Positions 1 through 6,064 of a stretch of DNA of 8,463 bases are shown piece after piece. How positions within the stretch are numbered: the first letter of the stretch is position 1; every line of letters begins with the position of its first letter. Source of the DNA: Tannerella sp. Lineage in GTDB: Bacteria > Bacteroidota > Bacteroidia > Bacteroidales > Tannerellaceae. Position numbers and translations under genes: made by a program. Under the pieces are notes generated by a model. That model saw nothing but the letters and a program-made list of their open reading frames with translations, did not search any database and had not been told where the DNA came from. The stretch covers positions 1 to 8,463 of the forward strand of contig JAIRXI010000183.1 in assembly GCA_031268395.1 (NCBI GenBank), given 5' to 3'.

Positions 1-281
1 ACGGCGCGAACGCCGTAGGCTCCGTAGTCCACATAGAAACAGTGGGGCATGTTTTGCGAATAGATGCCGATGTTTTCGCCGACATTCACGCCCCGGGCAA
101 TCAGGGCCTGTGAGACGAGCCGCACGCGGGCGGCGAAATCTATCCATGACACCGGACGCCAGCGGCCGGCCGCTTCGTCGTGCCAGCGGATGGCCGTCCG
201 GTCTCCGTACTTTTCCGCCTGCCGGTAGATGAGTTCTGCAAAATGATAACGGGGGAGCATGTTTTTTTCGACTATTGACAT
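1..281 (-). CDS. Long-chain fatty acid CoA ligase (AMP-binding), N-terminal part
   Basis: Only the first 93 codons are in the window; the gene continues past position 1. The translation reads MSIVEKNMLPRYHFAELIYR, then QAEKYGDRTAIRW, PVSWIDFAARV, and GVNVGENIGIYSQNMPHCF with VDYGAYGVRAV. This is the usual N-terminal segment of FAA1/FadD-like acyl-CoA synthetases of the ANL superfamily, which activate fatty acids with ATP and CoA. The ATP-binding P-loop and the adenylation motifs lie outside the window, so chain-length preference cannot be judged. There is no signal peptide, so it should be cytoplasmic. The ATG at 281 leaves 6 bases after the upstream stop codon, which suggests co-transcription and possibly translational coupling. 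An in-frame ATG at 260 is an alternative start. No Shine-Dalgarno is visible, as is common in Bacteroidota. The family call is firm; the exact substrate is not. Confidence 0.85.
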   Translation of the reverse strand, partial: MSIVEKNMLPRYHFAELIYRQAEKYGDRTAIRWHDEAAGRWRPVSWIDFAARVRLVSQALIARGVNVGENIGIYSQNMPHCFYVDYGAYGVRA

Positions 282-287
282 TTGTTT

Positions 288-3011
288 TTACAGTTTATGA
301 ATGATTTTCAACATCTGCTCGCCCAGTCCGACGGTATAACCCTGCGAGACGAAGACGATGCGCCCGAACGAGTCGGCGATAATAAAGACCGGCAACCGGC
401 CGGCTGCCGGCAGTTTCAGGGCGCCGGCCAGCATGTCGGCCACGCGATTGTCCGTATCCACCCCGCAGGTGATGGTGGAGGGCAGGGCGCCAAATTCTTC
501 CGGATGATACTGTTGCAGCGCCTGTTCATCCCCGAACAGGAAAATCAGGCTTCGGTTCCACTGCTCGAAATCCTTTCCGAACCGGGCAATGTCGCGCAGG
601 GCGTGGCTGGTCGGTTCCTGCCGCGCGTCCAGGAGAGCGACGACGAAATAGCCGCGGCCGGCGATGTCGAGAATCGACGTCTCCTGTCCGCCGCCGGCCG
701 GCCGGAAGGTCGCTTCGACATCCATACTGCCGATGACCCGGAGGTCGTCCGCATTTTCGCGCATCACCAGTTCCGTCGACGTATGCTCGCCGGCCTTCAC
801 CGCAAAGGAAACCATCCGCGTCAGCACCTTGCCGCTTGCCAGGCGCATGCCACTTACGATCAGATAATATCCTTCGTCGAGAGGCTGCGGACGTTTCAGG
901 ATGCCGCCCCACGAATCGCCCTGTTCCATGTCGGCGGCTGCGCCTCGCCGGTCGAAGTTCAGCGTCTGCAACTGCGCGTCCGGACGTATTTTGGCGATGG
1001 AAAAATGGGTGTAATACTTCGGATTGTCCAGGGCCGGAACAGGCGAATAAGAAGCCGATACAAAACCCTGCCGGGTCACGCCGGGCGAATCGGCTTCAAA
1101 GTCGACGTCCATCCACCGGTTGCAGTAATACTGCGCCTTCCCGGCCACGCGTTCGATGCGCGCCGGGATACCCATGCTGCGCGCCAGCGCCACAAAGAAG
1201 ATCTGCCGCGAACGGGCGTCGGCCATGCGTGCCTTCCACACGCCGGCCGGCATGACGGGGATGCGCTGCGGGTTAAGCTCATCCCGCACGGCGATGTGCC
1301 GGCCAACCCAGTCGGCCAGCGTCTGCGGATTTTCGCGCGCGGAATCGACCAGCGATGCCGGCGCCTGTTCTGCGAAGAAACGTTTGTAGGGCGTCAGCAG
1401 TTCGTTGGCTATGCGCGGATTGAGGACATACCGCCGGAAAAGTTCCGCTTCGGAGAGGGAAGGGGTTTTCGCGGACAGGGAATGGCAGCAGAGTCCGGCA
1501 GGGATAGCCGGCGTATGAAGCAGGTGGTCAAACAGCGTGGCGGCCGGCGTGTCGCGCAGATCCTTGTCCGAAATCGCCTCCAGCAGGCCCAGGGCCAGTG
1601 GACGCTGTTCCGCGGATGCGCCGCGCAGGAAGGCTTCTATTTCGGCCCGGTTGCCGCGGCTTTTCAGGAGAATTTTTCCTGTCTTTTCTGCGTCAAGCGA
1701 AAGTTCGCCGGCCAGGGATGCGGCCATTTCTTCCGTGCAGAAGGTCGCCACATACGCATTGCGGATACGGTCTTCCTCCGCCAGGCGGAGGGCGTTTGCC
1801 TTCTTTTGTTCCTCCGTTGCCTCCACCGGGATATTTCCTTCCGGCGGCGGCGTCATGTCCCACGCTTCGACGATTTCATCGCCCGGCCGCCTGTTCAGGA
1901 TCACCGTAACGGCGTCTTCCTTCCCGAAGCTGATCTGTCCGTATCCGAAACGTCCGTCTTTCGTTGCCCAGGCCAGCAAGTCGCCTTTCCCCGCCGACAG
2001 CGAGCTGCATCCGTTGTGATCTGTCGTTTTCCGTGCAACGGTGTAAAACTCGGCATAGTTGTACAGTTTGAACTCCACCAGCGCGCCGGTTACCGGGCGG
2101 CTGTCCGTATCCACCACCGTCACGGTGACGCGGGCGGCCGGCGCATAGTTGCGGATGACGTTGATTTCCGTATAACATTCCGTCTGTTCCATGACTTCCT
2201 CCGCCCCGCTGTAATGACCGAAGACTTTGGTGTGCATCAGCATCCCGCGGGAGGCCGGCGCATTGAACCAGGCCAGGTTCAGCACCGGTTCCGGTTCGCA
2301 GGCGCCGAGGAAACACCACTCGCCCTCGACCCAGGCCTCGACCCAGGCATGATTGTCGTCGGTATGCGCCCAGCGGGGTGTGTAGACTTGTCGTGCGGGG
2401 ATGCCGACGGCACGCAGGGCGGCGGTTGTGAAGGTCGACTCCTCGCCGCAACGCCCGCTGGCCGTTCTGACGGAGGCCAGCGGCGAACTCGTCCGCCCGT
2501 CGGAGGGCGTGTAGACCACCTTTTCATGACACCAGTGATTGACTTCCAGTACGGCTTCACGTAGCGAAAGCCCCTTCACGCGGTCTTTCAGTTCTTCGTA
2601 AAAGACGGTCCGGCTGCTATCCAGGTTTTCGTTGTTGACACGCACGGGCAACACGAAATGGCGAAAGACGTCTTCCGGGATTTCCTTCCCCCAGGGCATT
2701 TCCCGCTGTGCCGTGAAACTTGCGCGCACATTCTCCAGGTAGAACTCGCCCGGATAGTCGGCCACGTCGCCTGTGGGCATCCAGGCATAAAGGAACATCA
2801 GCGCTTCGCGTTCGCGGGTCGTCATCTCCCGGTCAAACACCCGGAAGAGGGAACCGTCGGCAAAGAAAGCCCGTTTTGACTCAAATGCCTTTGCTACTTC
2901 GTTTCGACAGGTTGCGTCGGAAATAAAATGAGACCGTGGCGATGTGCAGCCCATTCCCATAAGCAGGATTGTTCCCAGGCCAATAATCATGTATTTGGTA
3001 TTCATAAGCAT
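288..3011 (-). CDS. Transglutaminase-like lipoprotein with degenerate second domain and thioredoxin-like C-terminus
   Basis: A 907-residue protein that I read as an exported lipoprotein: a hydrophobic N-terminus ends in LLMGMGC, with lipid-anchor Cys22. The first transglutaminase-like domain (about 150-270) has catalytic Cys188 in GRCGEES and His221 in DNHAWVEAW; the third position is probably Glu239 or Glu241 in GACEPEP rather than Asp. Residues about 290-375 look like a carboxypeptidase-regulatory/Ig-like beta domain (VVDTDSRPVTGALVEFKLYN). Residues about 400-560 are mainly helical. A second transglutaminase-like stretch (about 565-640) keeps the GIPARIE signature but has Ala599 where Cys is expected and Arg632 where His is expected, so it is probably inactive. 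Residues about 785-907 resemble a thioredoxin/AhpC-like fold (LPVFIIADSFGRIVFVSQGY) without CxxC. The substrate is unknown; such domains act as cysteine peptidases, amidases or cross-linkers. An ATG at 3005 is an equally plausible start. It sits directly upstream of the acyl-CoA ligase gene. Confidence 0.88.
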   Translation of the reverse strand: MLMNTKYMIIGLGTILLMGMGCTSPRSHFISDATCRNEVAKAFESKRAFFADGSLFRVFDREMTTREREALMFLYAWMPTGDVADYPGEFYLENVRASFTAQREMPWGKEIPEDVFRHFVLPVRVNNENLDSSRTVFYEELKDRVKGLSLREAVLEVNHWCHEKVVYTPSDGRTSSPLASVRTASGRCGEESTFTTAALRAVGIPARQVYTPRWAHTDDNHAWVEAWVEGEWCFLGACEPEPVLNLAWFNAPASRGMLMHTKVFGHYSGAEEVMEQTECYTEINVIRNYAPAARVTVTVVDTDSRPVTGALVEFKLYNYAEFYTVARKTTDHNGCSSLSAGKGDLLAWATKDGRFGYGQISFGKEDAVTVILNRRPGDEIVEAWDMTPPPEGNIPVEATEEQKKANALRLAEEDRIRNAYVATFCTEEMAASLAGELSLDAEKTGKILLKSRGNRAEIEAFLRGASAEQRPLALGLLEAISDKDLRDTPAATLFDHLLHTPAIPAGLCCHSLSAKTPSLSEAELFRRYVLNPRIANELLTPYKRFFAEQAPASLVDSARENPQTLADWVGRHIAVRDELNPQRIPVMPAGVWKARMADARSRQIFFVALARSMGIPARIERVAGKAQYYCNRWMDVDFEADSPGVTRQGFVSASYSPVPALDNPKYYTHFSIAKIRPDAQLQTLNFDRRGAAADMEQGDSWGGILKRPQPLDEGYYLIVSGMRLASGKVLTRMVSFAVKAGEHTSTELVMRENADDLRVIGSMDVEATFRPAGGGQETSILDIAGRGYFVVALLDARQEPTSHALRDIARFGKDFEQWNRSLIFLFGDEQALQQYHPEEFGALPSTITCGVDTDNRVADMLAGALKLPAAGRLPVFIIADSFGRIVFVSQGYTVGLGEQMLKIIHKL

Positions 3012-3023
3012 TTATTTGGGGAG

Positions 3024-3031
3024 CAAAGATA
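3024..3031 (-). promoter_or_regulatory. Bacteroidota -7 promoter box for the transglutaminase-like gene
   Basis: On the minus strand the sequence reads TATCTTTG, an exact match to the Bacteroidota -7 consensus TAnnTTTG. It lies 12 bases before the ATG at 3011 and 18 before the ATG at 3005, so the predicted leader is very short. No convincing TTTG -33 element is found 19-21 bases upstream, so the call rests on the -7 box and its position alone. If real, it would drive both the lipoprotein and the acyl-CoA ligase genes. Confidence 0.5.
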
Positions 3032-3153
3032 CCCATTCCAAATGGATTTACCGCTTTCGCCCTTCAAAAAGTCAGGATAAAGGCGTGAAATTCGGCCGGT
3101 ATTTGCCGGAGATCGGCATTTCAGGAAAAATCACGGCCCGGATCGGAAAAGGG

Positions 3154-3293
3154 GTGTCAAAAGCACGCAGCTGACGCAGATTTGGAAGATTTGCGCAGAT
3201 ACGGGCGCGTATAAACATCAGGAGTGAACGGGTCCGGACAGATAAAATCTGCGAGAATCCATTCAGTCTGCGTCATCTGCGTGCTTTTGACAC
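3154..3293. repeat. Long inverted repeat (27-bp arms, 86-bp spacer), MITE/REP-like
   Basis: The left arm 3154-3180 and right arm 3267-3293 are reverse complements at 26 of 27 positions. The outer tips read GTGTCAAAAGCACGCAG on the left and its complement on the right; the single mismatch is at 3171. Weaker complementarity continues inward: GATTTGCGCAGAT at 3188-3200 faces ATCTGCGAGAATC at 3247-3259. The arms are themselves built from short degenerate ACGCAG/TCTGCG units about 10 bp apart. There is no open reading frame that looks coding between the arms and no obvious target-site duplication. It could be a non-autonomous element, a dispersed intergenic palindrome, or a large RNA hairpin downstream of the PLP enzyme gene. 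No T-tract follows, so a classical intrinsic terminator is unlikely. Confidence 0.75.
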
Positions 3294-3316
3294 ACTCTCT
3301 GCCATGCGCAACGCCC

Positions 3317-4504
3317 TCAGTCTCCCTTCTCCCTTCCCTCCGTGGCCTGCTTCAGGGCGTGAAGCGCTTTTTCGACCAGTGAACGCGGACAGCCGACATT
3401 CATCCGCATGAATCCGGCGCCTTCCTTTCCGAACATGACACCGCTGTTGAACGCCAGGCCGGCCCCGTCTTCAACCAGTCGGACAAGTTCCGGCTGGGAC
3501 AGATGCAGTTCGCGGCAGTCCAGCCAGGCCAGGAAAGAAGCCTGCGGCGGATAGAGCCTGATTTGCGGTAGAGATTCCCTGAGAAAGGTATCGACCAGAG
3601 ACATGTTTCCCCGTACGTAATCCAGCATCTGGCGACGCCATTCCGCGCCGTGCGTATACGCCGCCGTCGCGGCGATGTAGGAGAAGAGGGTTCCCTCGTG
3701 AAACTCGCCGGCCGTGAGAAAGGCGTAAAACGCACGGCGCAGCACGTCGTCCGGAACGATGGCATAGGAGGAAACGATCCCCGCGATGTTAAACGTTTTG
3801 CTGGGCGCCATGAAGGTAATGCTGCATTCCGCCGCCTTGTCCGATACGGTCGGGAACGGGTGGTGTGCAAAGGCCGGATAGGACATTTCGGCGTGTATCT
3901 CGTCGGCAATCACGAGCAGATGGCGCCGGTGGCAGATTTCCGCCAGCGTCTTCAGGGTCTCCTTTTTCCAGACAATGCCGGCCGGATTGTGCGGACTGGA
4001 CAGTATCAGCGCCTTGCAGTCGCCGTCGATGACCGACTCCAGCTGCTCGAAGTCCATTTCGTAGACGCCGTCTCTCAGGCGCAGCGGATTGTACACCACT
4101 TGCCTGTGCAGCGATTCCGGCACGATGCGGAAGGGATGGTAGACGGGAGGCTGGATGATCACCTTGTCGCCCGGACGGGTAAAATATTCCAGCGCCAGCG
4201 CAATCCCCTTCACCACACCGGGGATAAAACTGAGCCATTCGCTCCGGACCTCCCAGCCGTACAGCGCATGTACCCAGCGCCGGATACTTTCGGTGTAGGC
4301 GTCGGAGGGGAAGGTGTAGCCGAAAACGGGATGTTCGCAACGCTCCTTCAGGGCGTCGACAATAAAGTCGGGCGTGCGGAAATCCATATCCGCCACCCAG
4401 AAAGGCATCAGGTCCTTATTTCCGAAGTACCTGTCCAGGCGGTCGTACTTGAGGCAGTCCGTACCCCGCCGTTCTATCATTTCATCAAAACAGTATATTT
4501 TCAT
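3317..4504 (-). CDS. MalY/PatB family PLP enzyme (C-S beta-lyase / aminotransferase class I/II)
   Basis: A 395-residue, fold-type I PLP enzyme, close to the usual MalY/PatB length. It starts with MKIYCFDEMIERRGTDCLKY, the family's N-terminal pattern, followed by PFWVADMDFRTP. Active-site residues are visible: Tyr122 in PPVYHPF, Asn173 in SSPHNPAG, Asp201 in VIADEIHAEM, the Schiff-base Lys236 in MAPSKTFNIAG, and the carboxylate-binding Arg367 in GFMRMNVG. The family cleaves C-S bonds in cystathionine or cysteine conjugates, giving pyruvate, ammonia and a thiol; some members are regulatory or act as aminotransferases, so the substrate is not certain. The reading frame stays open upstream to an ATG at 4561, but homology and the promoter box at 4509-4516 both favour the ATG at 4504. 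It is probably cytoplasmic and monocistronic, divergent from mdh. Confidence 0.9.
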   Translation of the reverse strand: MKIYCFDEMIERRGTDCLKYDRLDRYFGNKDLMPFWVADMDFRTPDFIVDALKERCEHPVFGYTFPSDAYTESIRRWVHALYGWEVRSEWLSFIPGVVKGIALALEYFTRPGDKVIIQPPVYHPFRIVPESLHRQVVYNPLRLRDGVYEMDFEQLESVIDGDCKALILSSPHNPAGIVWKKETLKTLAEICHRRHLLVIADEIHAEMSYPAFAHHPFPTVSDKAAECSITFMAPSKTFNIAGIVSSYAIVPDDVLRRAFYAFLTAGEFHEGTLFSYIAATAAYTHGAEWRRQMLDYVRGNMSLVDTFLRESLPQIRLYPPQASFLAWLDCRELHLSQPELVRLVEDGAGLAFNSGVMFGKEGAGFMRMNVGCPRSLVEKALHALKQATEGREKGD

Positions 4505-4508
4505 GCGG

Positions 4509-4516
4509 CAAAAGTA
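4509..4516 (-). promoter_or_regulatory. -7 promoter box immediately upstream of the MalY/PatB-like gene
   Basis: On the minus strand the sequence reads TACTTTTG, which fits TAnnTTTG. It ends only 4 bases before the ATG at 4504, so if it is used the transcript would begin at or next to the start codon, meaning a leaderless or nearly leaderless mRNA. No TTTG -33 element is seen at the normal spacing. The same octamer can occur by chance in A/T-rich leaders, hence the modest confidence. Confidence 0.35.
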
Positions 4517-4632
4517 CGCAAAAAAGCGAATCCCGACATCGTCGAATCCCCCGGAAAACATTCACCGGGACTAATAATCAATGATTAATGAGGGCATATT
4601 TCAAATGATTGCTCTGTAAAACCCTCCATTAC

Positions 4633-4649
4633 GCATTAACCGTTAATGC
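4633..4649. promoter_or_regulatory. 17-bp perfect palindrome, candidate operator
   Basis: The sequence GCATTAACCGTTAATGC has two 8-base arms that are perfect reverse complements around a central C at 4641. A less perfect stem surrounds the same stretch: TAATGAGGG at 4586-4594 can pair with CCCTC and ATTA at 4622-4631 with one bulge. A smaller dyad, TAATCA-A-TGATTA, lies at 4575-4587. The site is about 130 bp upstream of the MalY/PatB-like start and about 170 bp upstream of the mdh promoter, so it could serve either gene. No known regulator motif was recognised. Confidence 0.4.
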
Positions 4650-4680
4650 CTCCGTCGTGCTTCCGGCAGATGCGTGTCGA

Positions 4681-4765
4681 GTATGATTCAACTCACCTTA
4701 TAAGGTGAGCGTGTTCATACTTATAAGGTGAGCGTGTCCATACTCATAAAATGGGTACGCCCTCC
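4681..4765. repeat. Head-to-head plus tandem 23-bp repeats, core TTATAAGGTGAG
   Basis: Two direct copies of a 23-bp unit occupy 4697-4719 and 4720-4742; they begin CTTATAAGGTGAGCGTGT and differ at one base. A third, decayed copy (CTCATAAAATGGGTACGCC) follows from 4743. An inverted copy precedes them and shares the TTATAA centre, which makes CTCACCTTATAAGGTGAG (4692-4709) a perfect 18-bp palindrome inside a 40-bp imperfect dyad (4681-4720) bounded by GTATGA and TCATAC. GCGTGT occurs at 4672, 4709 and 4732. The spacing of about two helical turns would suit cooperative protein binding, but a simple minisatellite is also possible. Confidence 0.75.
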
Positions 4766-4783
4766 CCGGATTCCCGAATTTAT

Positions 4784-4803
4784 ATCCGGAAATATTTCCG
4801 TAT
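4784..4803. promoter_or_regulatory. 20-bp dyad overlapping the mdh -33 region, candidate operator
   Basis: The central 14 bases, CGGAAATATTTCCG (4787-4800), are a perfect palindrome. Extending by three bases on each side gives a 20-bp dyad with 9 of 10 pairs, the exception being C4786 against T4801. It covers the TTTC that sits at the -33 position of the mdh promoter, the place where a repressor would block RNA polymerase. I do not recognise it as a known binding motif. Confidence 0.45.
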
Positions 4804-4826
4804 TAAAAAATGCCTGCGTACCTTTG
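4795..4826 (+). promoter_or_regulatory. mdh promoter (Bacteroidota type)
   Basis: The -7 box TACCTTTG at 4819-4826 matches TAnnTTTG. TTTC at 4795-4798 matches three of four bases of the -33 TTTG, and the spacer is 20 bases, which is within the usual range. The predicted start a few bases downstream gives a leader of roughly 50-55 nt. That leader is A-rich before the ATG and contains a small AGGTTT/AAACCT dyad, with no Shine-Dalgarno. Confidence 0.6.
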
Positions 4827-4885
4827 CGCCCGTCAAAAAAACAGGTTTCAAAACCTCATTACATACATTATAAATACAGAAAGTT

Positions 4886-5830
4886 ATGTCAAAAAAAGTA
4901 TCAGTAATCGGCGCAGGGAACGTGGGAGCGACCTGTGCAGACGTGCTCGCTACCCGTAATGTAGCATCGGAAATCGTACTGCTCGACATCAGGGAAGGCG
5001 TGTCGGAAGGCAAGGCGATCGACATTATGCAGACGGCCTCTTTGCTGGGCATCCAGTCGAGAGTAAGGGGCGTAACGGGTGATTATGCCGCGACGGCCGG
5101 TTCCGACGTGGTCGTTATCACTTCGGGCCTTCCCCGCAAACCCGGAATGACCCGCGAGGAATTGATTGGCGTCAATGCCGGCATCGTGAAATCGGTGGTG
5201 GAGAATGTGCTGAACTATTCTCCGGACGCGTGCCTGATCATTGTCAGCAACCCGATGGACCCGATGTGTTACCTGACGGCGAAGATTTCGGGATTGCCGC
5301 GCAACAGGGTACTGGGTTTGGGCGGCGCACTGGACAGTTCCCGGTTCAAATATTACCTGAGCCAGGCGCTGAACGCAAATCCAAACGATATCGAAGCCAC
5401 GGTGATCGGCGGCCACGGCGATACGACCATGGTGCCGCTGGTATCGCTGGCAACCTGCAAGGGCATCCCGGTAACCGCTCTCCTGTCCGGCGAGAAACTG
5501 GATGAAGTGGTGGCCGCTACCAAGGTCGGCGGCGCAACGCTGACCGGCCTGCTGGGAACATCGGCCTGGTATGCTCCGGGCGCCGCCTCCGCAATGATGG
5601 CCGAAGCCCTTGTCAAAGACCAGAAGCGCATCATCTCCTGCGGCGTGCTGGTGGAAGGGGAATACGGACAGAAAGACCTTGTGATCGGCGTGCCCGTCCT
5701 GCTGGGAAAAGGCGGCTGGGAGAAAATCGTGGAATTTCCGGTTTCCGGTGCGGAAAAGGAGGCGTTCAAGGCTTCCGCAGAGGCAACCCGCAAAGTCAAT
5801 CAAATCCTGATCGACAGCGGAATGCTCTAA
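4886..5830 (+). CDS. mdh: Malate dehydrogenase, NAD-dependent, LDH-like type
   Basis: A 314-residue, full-length malate dehydrogenase that interconverts malate and oxaloacetate with NAD(H). In fermenting Bacteroidales it usually works in the reductive branch leading from oxaloacetate to fumarate and succinate. The Rossmann motif GAGNVG is at residues 9-14. Asp34 in VLLDIREG suggests NAD rather than NADP. Arg84 in GLPRKPGMTR is the malate-selective residue, where lactate dehydrogenases carry Gln, and Arg90 binds substrate. Asn122 is in VSNPMDP, Asp150 and Arg153 are in ALDSSRF, and the catalytic His177 is in GGHGD. The start at 4886 is fixed by the MSKKVSVIGAGN N-terminus. It is transcribed alone: it has its own promoter at 4795-4826 and an intrinsic terminator 28 bases after the stop. 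Nothing is missing or unusual in the protein. Confidence 0.97.
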   Translation: MSKKVSVIGAGNVGATCADVLATRNVASEIVLLDIREGVSEGKAIDIMQTASLLGIQSRVRGVTGDYAATAGSDVVVITSGLPRKPGMTREELIGVNAGIVKSVVENVLNYSPDACLIIVSNPMDPMCYLTAKISGLPRNRVLGLGGALDSSRFKYYLSQALNANPNDIEATVIGGHGDTTMVPLVSLATCKGIPVTALLSGEKLDEVVAATKVGGATLTGLLGTSAWYAPGAASAMMAEALVKDQKRIISCGVLVEGEYGQKDLVIGVPVLLGKGGWEKIVEFPVSGAEKEAFKASAEATRKVNQILIDSGML

Positions 5831-5858
5831 AGCCGGAACGGCAGGAGCAGAAGTTCGG

Positions 5859-5895
5859 AGGGGGCTGTATGGAAAAGCAGCCCCCTTTGTTTTTT
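5859..5895 (+). terminator. Rho-independent terminator of mdh
   Basis: A 9-bp perfect stem, AGGGGGCTG (5859-5867) with CAGCCCCCT (5878-5886), has a 10-base loop and is followed directly by a T-rich tract, TTGTTTTTT. The position shortly after the mdh stop codon and the orientation fit an intrinsic terminator. The following GH2 gene therefore has to be transcribed separately. Confidence 0.92.
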
Positions 5896-5954
5896 ACCTT
5901 CACGACCATTAACGTTATAGCGTCGAAAAGGCAGCAATTCTCAATTAAATGGTG

Positions 5955-5962
5955 TATCTTTG
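5955..5962 (+). promoter_or_regulatory. -7 promoter box of the GH2 gene
   Basis: TATCTTTG matches TAnnTTTG exactly and lies 102 bases before the ATG at 6065. No clear -33 TTTG is present at the normal spacing. The predicted leader of about 95 nt contains a 6-bp hairpin (GCCGGA 5984-5989 with TCCGGC 5999-6004) and ends in an A-rich tract just before the start codon. Confidence 0.55.
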
Positions 5963-6064
5963 CGTCGATTTCGTGCGTTGGAGGCCGGATTCCGTCCGTC
6001 CGGCAGAAACAAATCGGCAAAACGGATTCCATTGAATGTGTACTATTAACAAAAAAGAAAATAT

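Larger units (their letters stand above)
3012..3316. other. 305-bp intergenic region with promoter box and long inverted repeat
   Basis: No gene is supported here. Next to the transglutaminase-like gene the region holds a -7 box. Positions 3154-3293 form a long inverted repeat, described separately. The stretch between them (about 3050-3150) shows only a weak CCGG-N6-CCGG dyad and nothing that I can name. Both flanking genes run on the minus strand, so this is also the 3' flank of the PLP enzyme gene. No classical stem-plus-T-tract terminator was seen for that gene. Confidence 0.7.
4505..4885. other. 381-bp divergent intergenic region rich in palindromes
   Basis: The region lies between the divergently transcribed MalY/PatB-like gene and mdh and contains no supported gene. 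In order it holds the minus-strand -7 box, a 13-bp dyad (TAATCAATGATTA, 4575-4587), a 17-bp perfect odd dyad (4633-4649), a head-to-head and tandem 23-bp repeat cluster (4681-4765), a CCGGAT/ATCCGG pair (4766-4771 and 4784-4789), a 20-bp near-perfect dyad (4784-4803), the mdh promoter, and a small AGGTTT-CA-AAACCT dyad in the mdh leader (4843-4856). The density of symmetric sites suggests transcription-factor control of one or both genes. Confidence 0.7.

Noticed and set aside
282..2564. A 760-codon open frame on the plus strand opposite the transglutaminase-like gene.
   Set aside because: It is Arg/His/Gly-rich with no recognisable domain, while the minus-strand frame has a lipoprotein signal and catalytic motifs. 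Long antisense frames are expected opposite GC-rich genes.
2944..3174. A 76-codon plus-strand open frame spanning the start of the transglutaminase-like gene and the intergenic region.
   Set aside because: It overlaps the lipoprotein start and promoter in antisense, ends inside the inverted repeat and resembles no known small protein.
3154..3293. The tandem-like ACGCAG units considered as a CRISPR array.
   Set aside because: The units are about 10 bp and degenerate, there are no regular spacers, and the organisation is inverted rather than direct. No cas gene is nearby.
3650..4588. A 312-codon plus-strand open frame opposite the MalY/PatB-like gene.
   Set aside because: Its composition is a codon shadow of the PLP enzyme, it has no family signature, and it runs into the promoter region of that gene.
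4901..5803. A 300-codon minus-strand open frame opposite mdh.
   Set aside because: It is a mirror of a clear malate dehydrogenase and has no recognisable motifs.
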